Assembly: GCA_002471345.1 (NCBI GenBank)
Contig: DKPS01000083.1
Span: 1-51,782 of the forward strand
Direction: 5' to 3'
Source of the DNA: Saprospiraceae bacterium UBA7328
GTDB lineage: Bacteria > Bacteroidota > Bacteroidia > Chitinophagales > Saprospiraceae
Length of the DNA: 51,782 bases
Shown piece after piece: positions 9,353-19,151 of this stretch. A program made the position numbers and the translations under genes. The notes under the pieces were generated by a model that searched no databases, had not been told where the DNA came from, and saw nothing but the letters and a program-made list of their open reading frames with translations. Each line of letters starts with the position of its first letter. The first letter of the stretch is position 1.

Positions 9353-12151
9353 CTACATTTTAATTAATTTTTGACCTCTCACAATGGACCCATCCATTAT
9401 TTGAAGATAAAACACACCACTTGATTCAGATTCGAACCAATCAGAAATATCAATATTCCCTCCTACGCTTTTCTCTGAAATCAATAATTCTCCAGAGATA
9501 TTATATAAGGAAATCAGATAATTATTCCCACTCACAGGATCATAACTTAATTTGATCTGATTTGTAAATGGATTAGGATAAACTTGGAAAGCTCCTTCTG
9601 TTTTTAAATTTTTAGAGAAGGCTATTAGTTTTTTACTTTTTCCACAGTCAGCAGCGTAACACACATCATTTCTAAATGAAAACGTGGCTCTTGATCCATT
9701 CCAGCCATCCACAACCATGTAATACTCCCCTGCCTTAAGATCAACACTAATATTTTCGTCTTCAGCACCTCTATTTCTAGAAGAGGCCACAACTCTTTTA
9801 TCATCTGAACATATATTTTCTACTAAGAACAAATCTAAGTCTCCGGAGTACCCATCAATAGCTTTCAAACCATATATATCAACATCTATAGAAGCAGCGC
9901 TATCCAGACAGAAACTATAAATATTCTCCCCTCCTGTGTAACCCACATATATTTCTTGGTCTCCATAGTACATACTCTCTCCATTAAATGAGTTTTCAGT
10001 ACTCTCTGCAACTAAACTTTCACCACATGGCAATCCTACAATCGAATCGCAATCAATAAAAGAACATGATGTTGTCAAAGAAAAATCAGAAGCCACACGA
10101 CTATTATATCCATCAAGCACGGCATAATAAGTGCCTGCTGGAAGTGGGTTGTCTTTATCCGTGTAGTACTCTCCAATTACACTACCATTTCCTATAGTCT
10201 TATCCCCTCTAAAATTCAAACCTTTGCAATTACCTACTTCATTCATTGTAGAATCCATGATGAACATTGACAAATTCTCTAAGGACTTTTGTCCATGAAA
10301 CATGTGGACGACCAATAAATCATTGTCGTCTTCTTTTTGAAATCTGACCAACTCCTCACCTCCCTTGAAATCTAAGGAAGAAATGAAGCAAGTATAATCT
10401 CCTTTTCTATACACCGAATTTTTATCTACAGTAGTTCCATTAAAAGTTTCGCCACAGCCTATAGTTGGGATAATATCTTCTGAAGGTTCTTCCTCATCAG
10501 AAGGATCATCTTCATCCGGTTCGGTATCTTCACCTGTACAGATCACCTCAATAAAAAAATCTGAATTCCTAGCATCGATCAATCCATCTACGAGAGCGAA
10601 AACCTGCTCTCCCTTATTCATTTGAATATTCACGATATCTGCATTGATACCTATTCTAGTAGAACTTCCTAAACAGTGGGCAGGATCTTTACAGTCATCA
10701 GTCAAAAAGAGATCCATTGCATGATCCATACCATAGAGCATAAATGAATAATACCCATCTTCTTTGGCAATAAAGGAATAAATCAAATCTTCACTTGGCA
10801 AGTCTAGTTTATATAGAAAACAATCCCCATCCAAGGTGGTGAAGTTATTAGTCCCATTTTTCAATGTCCCTTCCATTGGTTCACCACAAACAAGAGCATT
10901 TTCAATAATGCATCCACACCCTGTTACACTTAAAGTAAAATCAGAAGATGCACCTCTATATCCTTCTACCACGATATAGTACCGACCTTTGCTTAATGTT
11001 TCTTTGATTTGTTCAACTCCTCCACCGTAGTTTCTTTTACTACTTCTTATGCACGATCCGGGATCACAATGACTTTCTAACAAATAAAGATTGAGATCTT
11101 CGCTACCGTATATATCCAATCTAATATCTATTTCATAAGTATCATCAAGATTTATCTCATATACTTCTTCTGGGCCCCAGTTTTGACCTTTATTACCATA
11201 TGGATCTGAGCTATAATAGCTCGCATTATTTGATTTTCCTTTTGTAGTAGAATGTATAAGAGCATTGCAACTTATCTTAATGGGCCGTGTATCACATGGA
11301 CTTCCACAGGTCACAGCGATATCATAATTTCCAGATTGAGACTTACCGTCTACTACTGGATATATATAATCTCCATTTCCTCCTGAAGCTAAGTAAACAC
11401 TTTCACCCCAAGGTGAACTTGCACTTTTACCCAAACAATTAGACAACTTACCTCCACAATCATCATATACAAATAGGTCCAAGTCTATTGAATGGTGAGG
11501 TGCCAAATCTATAGTAATTGGTGAATTACCATAAGTCTTCACAGAATATCCAACATCAGGTTGAGAATAAGAACCTTCTCCACAGTCGGGATGAGAATTA
11601 ATATGATTACTTGTACTGTAGCTGTAATTAGAATGCCTTCTTGCGGAGCCGCAAGAAATAGATCTCAGATCATCGCAAAACCCTTCACAAGTAATTTGAA
11701 GTGAAAAGTCCGCTGAACTCACGAATTTTCCATCTATTACTATATATACATTCTCTCCATCTTCAAGATCAATTGAAGAACTCTCTACCGCACCTGAACT
11801 ACCCTGGGCACCTTCACTTGTAAGGCACATATTTTCATCACATCCGGAGAGAATAAAAAGGTCCAAATCCGTCGCAAACCCTTCAATTTTAAAAGTATAA
11901 CGTCCTTTTACTACATCTTTGAAGTAAAATATTGACTCCCCTCCAATCCAAGAGTTGCCTGAGCCACAATTGTAAGTATCAGTATAACTAACTACTCCTT
12001 CAACTGATCCCCAAAAATATTTTCCACAAGACGTGAGCGCAGATATAGTTTTAGTGTTGGTATCGGCACCAGAGGTAAAACACCTCATATCCTGACTATA
12101 AAGCAATTGATTTATAATGAAAAATGTGACAAGAATTAGGGTATTTCTCAT
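9353..12151 (-). CDS. T9SS-secreted protein with six PPC-like repeats
   Basis: 932 residues: signal peptide (residues 1-20, ending LLYSQ), six repeated β-sandwich units, an acidic linker near residues 560-575 (EDTEPDEDDPSDEEE), and a C-terminal type-A sorting domain for the type IX system (VYPNPFTNQIKLSY to the end, finishing in GQKLIKM). Each repeat carries a 'DLxLFxxxxC' phrase followed by 'G-x-Y-x-V-V-D-G ... F-x-L-x-x-x-C', for example DLDLFILSGC, DLDLFVYDDC, MDLFLTDDC and DLDLFLVENIC. This is the layout of bacterial pre-peptidase C-terminal (PPC) domains, here without any attached peptidase. Paired cysteines suggest disulfides. It is probably a surface or released binding protein; the ligand is unknown. 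The small barrel-like gene lies 3 bp downstream. Confidence 0.82.
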   Translation of the reverse strand: MRNTLILVTFFIINQLLYSQDMRCFTSGADTNTKTISALTSCGKYFWGSVEGVVSYTDTYNCGSGNSWIGGESIFYFKDVVKGRYTFKIEGFATDLDLFILSGCDENMCLTSEGAQGSSGAVESSSIDLEDGENVYIVIDGKFVSSADFSLQITCEGFCDDLRSISCGSARRHSNYSYSTSNHINSHPDCGEGSYSQPDVGYSVKTYGNSPITIDLAPHHSIDLDLFVYDDCGGKLSNCLGKSASSPWGESVYLASGGNGDYIYPVVDGKSQSGNYDIAVTCGSPCDTRPIKISCNALIHSTTKGKSNNASYYSSDPYGNKGQNWGPEEVYEINLDDTYEIDIRLDIYGSEDLNLYLLESHCDPGSCIRSSKRNYGGGVEQIKETLSKGRYYIVVEGYRGASSDFTLSVTGCGCIIENALVCGEPMEGTLKNGTNNFTTLDGDCFLYKLDLPSEDLIYSFIAKEDGYYSFMLYGMDHAMDLFLTDDCKDPAHCLGSSTRIGINADIVNIQMNKGEQVFALVDGLIDARNSDFFIEVICTGEDTEPDEDDPSDEEEPSEDIIPTIGCGETFNGTTVDKNSVYRKGDYTCFISSLDFKGGEELVRFQKEDDNDLLVVHMFHGQKSLENLSMFIMDSTMNEVGNCKGLNFRGDKTIGNGSVIGEYYTDKDNPLPAGTYYAVLDGYNSRVASDFSLTTSCSFIDCDSIVGLPCGESLVAESTENSFNGESMYYGDQEIYVGYTGGENIYSFCLDSAASIDVDIYGLKAIDGYSGDLDLFLVENICSDDKRVVASSRNRGAEDENISVDLKAGEYYMVVDGWNGSRATFSFRNDVCYAADCGKSKKLIAFSKNLKTEGAFQVYPNPFTNQIKLSYDPVSGNNYLISLYNISGELLISEKSVGGNIDISDWFESESSGVFYLQIMDGSIVRGQKLIKM

Positions 12152-12310
12152 GATGGCGTTTTTTGACTTTTGGAAGTGAAAAATTAGTAATATTTACTTT
12201 AATTCTAATCTAATTGAAGATAAATGTGTTTATATATATGAATTACCAAATAACTTCAATACTTGTCGCTGATTATAGCGTAATTTGCAGCACAATTTTC
12301 AACTACTAAA

Positions 12311-13333
12311 ATGACCACATCTACAAAAGACTTTACCTACAGCGATTCTCCCGAACCGCATATCGCAAGATGTAAGGAAATCCTTACAAAACACCCAGAG
12401 ATAAAAGACCTAATGGGTAGAAATTCCAATACTATCTTTTACATAATTGGATTGGTAGCATTGCAACTTGGAGTTGCATACCTACTTAAAGATCAAGCAT
12501 GGTGGATAATCCTGCTTGCTGCCTATGGTATTGGAGCTTTCGCAAATCACGGATTGTTTGTTTTAATCCATGAGTGTACTCATAACATGGTATTTAAGAA
12601 TAGAGTAGCGAATATGTGGGCTGGTATCCTCTGTGATATTCCAAATGCCTTTCCTACTTCAACAGAATTTAGAAGATATCATTTGAAGCACCATGCATTC
12701 CAAGGTCATCATGATTTAGATGCTGACCTTCCTAGTCGTTGGGAAGCTAAACTCATTGGTAACAGTGTCATTGGAAAGGCCTTTTGGCTGTTGATGTTTC
12801 CAATATTTCAGATTGTAAGAAAATTTAGATTAAAAGAAATCAAATTCACTGACAAATGGACATTTGTGAATTTAGCGACTGTACTGTTATGTGATATTGC
12901 TGTGGTTTACTTCTTTGGTTGGACATCGTTGCTATATTTGGTTGCTTCATTATTCTTCTCTGTAGGACTCCATCCACTTGGAGCAAGATGGATACAAGAA
13001 CACTACCTTGTAGCACCTCCACAAGAGACATATAGTTACTATGGACCTTTAAATAAGTTAGCATTCAATGTAGGATATCATAATGAACATCATGACTTCT
13101 CATATGTGCCATGGAATAATCTTCCTAAAGTAAGGGCCATCGCTCCAGAATTCTATGATACACTTGTATATCATAAGTCATGGACAAAGTTATTTTTCAC
13201 TTGGTTATGGGAAGGAGATTTGTCTTTATTTTCAAGGGTACTCAGAGACGATAGAGGTGGAGTAAATCTGACTAAAAATGAGTCTGACTTCCACAAAGCT
13301 CGAGAGGTCAAAGAAACTCTTATAGGAGTATAA
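12311..13333 (+). CDS. Sphingolipid Δ4-desaturase (dihydroceramide desaturase-like)
   Basis: 340-residue membrane fatty-acid-desaturase-superfamily protein. It has the three histidine boxes H87-ECT-H91, H124-LK-H127-H128 and H257-NE-H260-H261, with hydrophobic segments between. The flanking sequence matches the eukaryotic dihydroceramide desaturase (DEGS1/DES) subfamily more closely than general bacterial desaturases: a start of the type 'D-F-x-Y-S-D-x-P-x-x-x-R-x-x-EIL-x-K-x-PEIK-x-LM', EHY near residue 231, then ETYSYYGPLN and FNVGYHNEHHDF. Members introduce a trans-4 double bond into the sphingoid base of dihydroceramide. Bacteroidota make dihydroceramides, so the substrate is available; activity here is inferred. 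The next gene starts 10 bp after it on the same strand. Confidence 0.85.
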   Translation: MTTSTKDFTYSDSPEPHIARCKEILTKHPEIKDLMGRNSNTIFYIIGLVALQLGVAYLLKDQAWWIILLAAYGIGAFANHGLFVLIHECTHNMVFKNRVANMWAGILCDIPNAFPTSTEFRRYHLKHHAFQGHHDLDADLPSRWEAKLIGNSVIGKAFWLLMFPIFQIVRKFRLKEIKFTDKWTFVNLATVLLCDIAVVYFFGWTSLLYLVASLFFSVGLHPLGARWIQEHYLVAPPQETYSYYGPLNKLAFNVGYHNEHHDFSYVPWNNLPKVRAIAPEFYDTLVYHKSWTKLFFTWLWEGDLSLFSRVLRDDRGGVNLTKNESDFHKAREVKETLIGV

Positions 13334-13343
13334 AACAATAGAA

Positions 13344-15548
13344 ATGCGTGTATTTCTGATTGCCATCACTTGCATTATTTTACCAAATATTGTTTTCTGT
13401 GATGATGATTTAATTACCCTTAACAAACTCCAAAACCCTATAATTTTTGATGGCAAAGTAGACGATGCTGAGTGGGGAGCTATAGAGCCTGTACCTCTTA
13501 TCATGGGTTATCCTGAATTTAGAGGAGAGATGACTGAGGAGACAGTGATCCGCATCACTTATGATGAAGATTACGTCTACCTGTCCGGTAAAAATTTCGA
13601 TAGCGCACCTGATAAAATCATGGCAAATACAAAAAAAAGGGATGCCATGAGCCCGAGTACTGCATACTTTGGAATCATCATAGATTCATTCAATGATAAG
13701 GAGAATGCATGTGCATTTTTCACTACTCCTACAGGACTGAGAATGGATGCTCAAGTTATAAATGATGGATTAGGACGTAACCCAGTGAATGTAAGTTGGA
13801 ATAATTACTGGGATGTAAAGACGAGTCGAGATGATAAAGGATGGTATGTGGAAATGAGAATACCTTTTACCTCTCTTCCATTCAGCCCCAAAGGCGATAA
13901 GGTGACAATGGGAATGACAGTATGGCGATATATAGCTCGTAAAGGTGAAGTGCATATCTTCCCTGAGGTATCCCCTGACTATGGAGATTGGAGCACATGG
14001 AGACCTTCCTTGACACAGGAAGTGGGAATGACAGGAGTAAAGACAAGTAAGCCACTTTATATCACTCCATATGTATTGGGAGGCTTAAATCAAAAAAACG
14101 ACCTGAATGCATCAAGAAATGGTTACATTTTAGACAATAATTTCAAAAAAGAAGTAGGGCTAGATATCAAATACGGTATCAATAATAATTGGAATTTAGA
14201 TTTGAGCCTTAATACTGACTTTGCTCAGGTAGAAGTCGATGATCAGCAAGTAAACCTTTCTCGTTTTAGTCTTTTCTTTCCAGAAAAGAGATTGTTCTTT
14301 CAAGAAAGATCAGGAGTGTTCAACTTTGGAATGGATCGTTCAAATCAACTATTTTATAGCCGTAGAATAGGTCTCGATAACGATGGAAACCAACAAAGAA
14401 TTTTAGGAGGAGCGCGATTAGTAGGTAGATCAGGAGGATGGGATTTTGGAATGATCAATATGCAGACTCATGACAATGATGTACAGAATGGAGAAAACTT
14501 CACTGTATTAAGAGCAAAATCTCGGATATTCAATCCTACCTCAGATGCTGGAATACTTATAACCAATCGCGTAGGAATTGACGGTTCATATAACACAGCT
14601 TATGGCCTGGATGCCAGTATAAATCTTTTTGGACAGGATTTTTTGAATATCAGATGGGCACAGACTTTTGATGGAGATATAGAAGACAACAGTTTATTTT
14701 CACTAGATCCTTCATTCCTCAAAATATGGTTGACTCGTAACACAAACAGAGGTTTTAGTTATGGGCTTTCAGGGTCTTTTGCAGGTAAAAATTTCAACCC
14801 CGGATTAGGATTCCAACAACGAGAAAATTATTTGCGATTTGGGAATAGGACTCAATATACATTTGCTCCTGCTGCTTCAAAAATATTCAGACATGGCTTT
14901 GATTCTGGGGGAGTAGCTCATTGGAATAAAGAGACAAAAGAAATAGAGTCATTATTCTGGAGAATGGGATGGAATGTAATCTGGAATAACAACATGAGCA
15001 TCAAAGCAAGCTATAGACCTCGAATAGAAAATTTACAGGAGTCTTTTGATCTTTCTGATGACGTGACCATCCCTGCAGGCAGACATGATTTCGGATCCAC
15101 AGAGATTGAATTTACCTCTCCAGGTACTAATGCTTTTTTTACTTCTGTAGGTATAGAAATAGGAACGCTTTATGACGGAGATTATACAAAAATCGAACTT
15201 GCTCCAAACTGGGCCGTGAACTCCTCTCTTGAACTCACCGCTTCATACGAATATAACAATGCAGACTATGATCAGCGTAATCAATATTTCAGGGCACATC
15301 TATTAGGCTTGAAAGCATTATATATGTTCTCTACCAAGGCTTCTGTAGCAGCTTTTATTCAATACAATAGTCTAGATGCTACTTATGGTGGAAACTTTAG
15401 GTTCAGATACAATCCTAGTGAAGGCAATGACCTATACATTGTTTATAACGATGATCTAAACATTAGACGGAGTCGATTTGATCCTGAACTACCATTTAGT
15501 AATCAGAGACAGATGATTGTTAAGTATAGTTACACTTTTAGGAGGTAA
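13344..15548 (+). CDS. DUF5916 outer-membrane protein with CBM9-like domain
   Basis: 734 residues with a signal peptide (about 1-19, ending FCDD) and an N-terminal carbohydrate-binding-family-9-like domain: IIFDGKVDDAEWGAI, then VRITYDEDYVYLSGK-type sequence, and WYVEMRIPFTSLPF. From about residue 240 a DUF5916 region follows (VDDQQVNLSRFSLFFPEKR, FFQERSGVFNFG), and the C-terminal half is rich in alternating aromatic/polar strands ending in KYSYTFRR, consistent with an outer-membrane β-barrel. The function of this family is unsettled; binding or passage of a saccharide is a guess. It sits 10 bp downstream of the desaturase gene and is likely cotranscribed. Confidence 0.78.
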   Translation: MRVFLIAITCIILPNIVFCDDDLITLNKLQNPIIFDGKVDDAEWGAIEPVPLIMGYPEFRGEMTEETVIRITYDEDYVYLSGKNFDSAPDKIMANTKKRDAMSPSTAYFGIIIDSFNDKENACAFFTTPTGLRMDAQVINDGLGRNPVNVSWNNYWDVKTSRDDKGWYVEMRIPFTSLPFSPKGDKVTMGMTVWRYIARKGEVHIFPEVSPDYGDWSTWRPSLTQEVGMTGVKTSKPLYITPYVLGGLNQKNDLNASRNGYILDNNFKKEVGLDIKYGINNNWNLDLSLNTDFAQVEVDDQQVNLSRFSLFFPEKRLFFQERSGVFNFGMDRSNQLFYSRRIGLDNDGNQQRILGGARLVGRSGGWDFGMINMQTHDNDVQNGENFTVLRAKSRIFNPTSDAGILITNRVGIDGSYNTAYGLDASINLFGQDFLNIRWAQTFDGDIEDNSLFSLDPSFLKIWLTRNTNRGFSYGLSGSFAGKNFNPGLGFQQRENYLRFGNRTQYTFAPAASKIFRHGFDSGGVAHWNKETKEIESLFWRMGWNVIWNNNMSIKASYRPRIENLQESFDLSDDVTIPAGRHDFGSTEIEFTSPGTNAFFTSVGIEIGTLYDGDYTKIELAPNWAVNSSLELTASYEYNNADYDQRNQYFRAHLLGLKALYMFSTKASVAAFIQYNSLDATYGGNFRFRYNPSEGNDLYIVYNDDLNIRRSRFDPELPFSNQRQMIVKYSYTFRR

Positions 15549-15690
15549 ATGTAAACTCAATAGGATAATATGATCTCAAAGCCAAATGTTCATTTCTAAA
15601 AACTTTTGAATTACCCACCTAAGGACCTATTCTAAAATAAAGAAATCAAAATTGCAAGTAAATCGCAGTTTTACCAATTGTAGATAAATA

Positions 15691-17445
15691 TTACTCCACT
15701 ACATCTCCAGTCACCACAATAGAAAGTCGTAGAGCACTCATATCTTCTGTGAGCTTAATAGTTCTTGCTGATAGACCTGAATCTATATCTATCAGTTTAT
15801 TCCCTAAAACATCATCAAATCGAGTAATTCCTAAAAGATATCCTCTGAGTATCTTCACATCTTCTAAGGAAACATCTCCATCGCCATTAATATCAGCTGC
15901 AGCATATTTGTACATATCAGAAATCATTTCAGCTTTCATTACATGCTTTTGTATAGCAACAAGGTCAAATGTGGATATCTTACCAGTCATCACTTCACTA
16001 TTAAGAGAAATGGACGCCTCTGATGTCAAAGGTATGCCCTGATCAATACTGAACATTCCATAACCATCTGTATGTATCACCTTATTTCCATAGCCGGAGA
16101 TTTGAAAAAGGAGACTTTTATTTGTAAGTGCATTTCCATTTTGATCTAACAATTGACCCGAGGCACTGATATTTCTTTTACAATTAGGGTCGCTAGAACT
16201 GAATTTACTTTTGACTATACAATAACTCTGATTGCCCTCACGATCTGTGGCATAAATAGGTATTTCAGCCTCTCCCAAATGACTTTCACATGTAAGATCC
16301 AAGGTGCTCGTTATACTGTCTTTATCAAATGACAACAATATTTCTTCGGGAGAACTACAATTATCAGATACCGACTTGACAAAATCCCTGGCCCATGTTG
16401 TAATAGGCTCCCCAGGAGACCCTACACCTACACTAAAGCTACCTCTACAGATGATACTAGGTGCTTTATAATCATCTACATTAATAATTTGTCTTACTTC
16501 TTGCAGATTGTTACACCCATCCTTTACTCTCCAGTAGATCTTATATGATCCGGGAGTAAGGTTTTCAAGATTCACTTCTACGGAGTCTTCCTCTATAGAG
16601 GTATACTCCAATATCTCTGATTTCTCGTCTTCTTGGTAAAGAGTAACCGTCCAAGTAAAATTCTCAGAAGGACAGACTCCTGCATCCACAGCCCTGTTTC
16701 CTAACGTAAGTACCTCTATCTTACATGCATTCCCTACTTCCAAATGCATTTCTTCAGAATGTATGATTTCAGGTTGCTCTACATCTCCAACTTTTATTAT
16801 TTGCTGATAGTGGTATGTCCCATCTTTATCTAAACTGCCGTATTCACTATTATATGAATAGTACGAATAGCCATTAACCAGGTCTTTGACCAAAAATAGA
16901 TCATCATTATCAGGACTATTATCTTCCTTTGGATCGTAAGCACACCAGTCGATAATAGTCCAATCTATTATTTTCTTAAAGCAAGAGCCTACACCTAATT
17001 TGATCTCTCGTTCTTTATGACTTACTCCCACCATGCTGCAAGAAGCTTTGATAAAGCTTGGTTTACCTGAGTACCCATACTCACAACCAAAAGGATCATG
17101 AAGAGCTACTCCGTCTTCGCAATATTCCTGATCGTCTATTATATTCCTGTATTTCCTTAAGGATGTTATATCCACTTGGTTATGGTGCTCATACTTTATA
17201 TGTATCCAATCTTCATTTTTCACAGTTTCTCCAGTGAAATGAAGAGGCCATTTAATGGTAGCAGGATCAAATCTAAGCGATTCTATTACATTTCCTTCTT
17301 TGTCATAACACCATTCTTCAGTACAAGTGCTAAGGTTTTGAGAAAACATGGAGGATATAGACAGAGAAACACCAATGAATAAAAGAAATCTTTTCACGAC
17401 GGTCGATTTTGGTAATGTGAATATAGTTAGGGCAGTTAAAATCAT
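15691..17445 (-). CDS. Secreted Cys-rich protein with dockerin-like C-terminus
   Basis: 584 residues. A signal peptide lies at LLFIGVSLSISSMFSQ; the start may be ATG 17445 or, more naturally for a signal peptide, GTG 17397 (VKRFLLFIG). The middle part has HYR/Ig-like features with many Cys (for example APSIICRGSFSV and the DNCSSPEEI phrase) of the kind found in Saprospiraceae surface proteins. Near the C-terminus is a dockerin-like pair of calcium-binding loops: ISTFDLVAIQKHVMKAE and AAADINGDGDVSLEDVKIL. No T9SS sorting domain follows; the protein stops about 40 residues later at TGDVVE. It is probably extracellular, partner unknown. It is convergent with the DUF5916 gene. Confidence 0.65.
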   Translation of the reverse strand: MILTALTIFTLPKSTVVKRFLLFIGVSLSISSMFSQNLSTCTEEWCYDKEGNVIESLRFDPATIKWPLHFTGETVKNEDWIHIKYEHHNQVDITSLRKYRNIIDDQEYCEDGVALHDPFGCEYGYSGKPSFIKASCSMVGVSHKEREIKLGVGSCFKKIIDWTIIDWCAYDPKEDNSPDNDDLFLVKDLVNGYSYYSYNSEYGSLDKDGTYHYQQIIKVGDVEQPEIIHSEEMHLEVGNACKIEVLTLGNRAVDAGVCPSENFTWTVTLYQEDEKSEILEYTSIEEDSVEVNLENLTPGSYKIYWRVKDGCNNLQEVRQIINVDDYKAPSIICRGSFSVGVGSPGEPITTWARDFVKSVSDNCSSPEEILLSFDKDSITSTLDLTCESHLGEAEIPIYATDREGNQSYCIVKSKFSSSDPNCKRNISASGQLLDQNGNALTNKSLLFQISGYGNKVIHTDGYGMFSIDQGIPLTSEASISLNSEVMTGKISTFDLVAIQKHVMKAEMISDMYKYAAADINGDGDVSLEDVKILRGYLLGITRFDDVLGNKLIDIDSGLSARTIKLTEDMSALRLSIVVTGDVVE

Positions 17446-17641
17446 CTAAAAGAATTGATTATAATTCCTGAATAAAATGAGTTTTTATCATCAGCTCTGT
17501 AGTAAATATTATATTTATCGGCTATATGAAACTTCTGTAGTCAAATAAGTATTAATCTCAGCGTATTTACTTATTTGATCTTGGACTTGTTACATAATGG
17601 GTACAAAAAACAACTGCTAGGATAGGAACCTAAATGTGTGA

Positions 17642-18292
17642 ATGAAAAATGATTTTCCATATGACTTTATTTGTATTGAAGGCAACATAGGAGCTGGTAA
17701 AACTTCTTTCTGTCACCTCCTCCAGAAAGAATACAGCTGTTCTTTAGTTCTAGAAGAATTTGATCAAAATCCTTTTCTACCTTATTTCTATCAAGATAAA
17801 GATCGCTATGCCTTCCCTGTGGAATTATTTTTCCTTACAGAAAGATATAAACAGCTTGAAAACACCTTACTTAAACCCGATCTTTTTGCATCATTTACTG
17901 CTGCTGATTATTTTTTCACTAAGTCATTGCTTTTCGCTCAAAATAATTTAGTCCCATCAGAATTTAGATTGTTTCAGAAGATGTTCAAAGCTTTGGAACC
18001 TTCATTCCCTAATCCTGAAATCTTAGTCTATTTCCATCGCGATGTAGACATACTTACCGATCATATCCAAAAACGCGGCAGAGATTACGAAAAATTTATA
18101 AAAAGAGAATACCTCCTAGAAATTCAAAATACATATTTCGACTATTTTAGGAATATTGTTTCTTTTCCAGTTTTGATCATTGATTTAAACAAAATAGACT
18201 TTCTTGATGATCAAAGAAACTATGAGGCAGTTAAGCATATAATCAAAGGCAAATATCTTCCAGGAGTACATAGAATAAGTCTCATTGTCTGA
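17642..18292 (+). CDS. Deoxynucleoside kinase
   Basis: 216-residue P-loop kinase of the dNK family (deoxyadenosine/deoxyguanosine/deoxycytidine kinases). It phosphorylates salvaged deoxynucleosides to the 5'-monophosphate in the cytosol. The Walker A motif is G14-NIGAG-K20-T21, preceded by FICIE. The segment LEEFDQNPFLPYFYQD, the TAADYFFTKSLLFAQNNL block that holds the substrate-side acidic/aromatic residues, and the lid region IQKRGRDYEKFI (about residues 142-153) all fit. Length is normal for the family. The ATG start is preceded by a non-coding interval. Base specificity cannot be decided by eye. Confidence 0.88.
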   Translation: MKNDFPYDFICIEGNIGAGKTSFCHLLQKEYSCSLVLEEFDQNPFLPYFYQDKDRYAFPVELFFLTERYKQLENTLLKPDLFASFTAADYFFTKSLLFAQNNLVPSEFRLFQKMFKALEPSFPNPEILVYFHRDVDILTDHIQKRGRDYEKFIKREYLLEIQNTYFDYFRNIVSFPVLIIDLNKIDFLDDQRNYEAVKHIIKGKYLPGVHRISLIV

Positions 18293-18382
18293 GAATAAAC
18301 AATCCTTCTCCTTCACTCAGGTGCCAACACGTCTTCGATCTAGTAAAATCAATAATCATCTTTATCGATCTCTGTTGAAATG

Positions 18383-18407
18383 TATAGAACAAATTCATTG
18401 TTCTATA
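18383..18407. repeat. Perfect 10-bp inverted repeat
   Basis: TATAGAACAA, a 5-base spacer ATTCA, then TTGTTCTATA. The arms match exactly. There is no T tract on either side, so a protein-binding operator or RNA hairpin is more likely than an intrinsic terminator. Confidence 0.6.
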
Positions 18408-18459
18408 ATTTGTGAAGAAGTAAACAATTAATTTTCTTAAATAGAATAAGATAGTGTTT

Positions 18460-18499
18460 CAAAAAAATGAGGAGTGAAATCAGCGTAAATACTCCTCAT
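18460..18499 (-). terminator. Intrinsic terminator facing the minus strand
   Basis: Read on the minus strand: ATGAGGAGT (18499-18491), a 15-base loop, ACTCCTCAT (18475-18467), then a T run (A run 18461-18467 on the plus strand). The 9-bp stem is perfect. On the plus strand the same hairpin is not followed by Ts. No minus-strand gene is visible upstream of it. Confidence 0.55.
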
Positions 18500-19017
18500 C
18501 TTTGCTCAGAATTGCATTTGTATATTAATATGAAACCTTTAATAGGCAGGTACCGATTCATTTGGTCGCTGTCATACTGATTTTAGAACAAAGGATTCAA
18601 AAACTTTAATTTCACACAAACATCAATTTCCTAGTCATTGTTTATTTTACACCCTTAAGCAACTCGATGTGTGTGCTTCACTAAGTCTACAAATTGTAAG
18701 ATACATTAATTATTCCTAAATTTTAATACCCGGAGCCTTTAAGAAAACGCAAACAATTGATTATCATTTATTTACAAATAAGTATATCTTTTCTATCCAA
18801 TAATAAAGTGCAAAAGTTACACAATGTGATCAAAATTCACTCGCTATTTTAGAACAATGATCAGCTTCAAATCTCGACTCCTTTTAAAGCTCCCTTTTCA
18901 AAATACTGCTATCAACTGTTGGATAGAATACTTAGCTTAATCTTTAGTCATAAAAACGGATATAACTTTTATTTTATAATTTGACAGTAACATTCTACAC
19001 CTAAAATTTACTACAAA

Positions 19018-19122
19018 TTGACTTCTAGGCCTTTGATAAAAGCTGGGTTCGCAGCACTTTTAATTCTACCATTTCTTGTCCTGATTAATCATTTCAGCCC
19101 GCCGTCTGAAAAGGCCCAATAG
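19018..19122 (+). pseudogene. N-terminal fragment of the membrane protein gene
   Basis: A TTG-started frame encodes 34 residues with a strongly hydrophobic core (KAGFAALLILPFLVLINHF, then SPPSEKAQ and stop). Adding one A to the GAAAAGG run at about 19108-19114 makes this frame read on as SEKGPIGYNSTIIAFEMASN straight into the next gene, without a stop. It therefore looks like the true N-terminus of that gene, separated by a one-base deletion. The start is uncertain: TTG 19018 or TTG 19033. Confidence 0.5.
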
Positions 19123-19151
19123 GATACAACAGCACTATTATTGCTTTTGAG

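Larger units (their letters stand above)
18293..19017. other. Long non-coding stretch
   Basis: About 725 bp with no gene that I can support on either strand. It holds a perfect 10-bp inverted repeat (18383-18407), a terminator-like hairpin facing the minus strand (18460-18499), and three more copies of an AGAACAA word (near 18388, 18576 and 18852). No tRNA, tmRNA, RNase P or SRP RNA signature is recognisable. An unannotated small RNA read on the minus strand and ending at the hairpin is possible. Confidence 0.4.
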
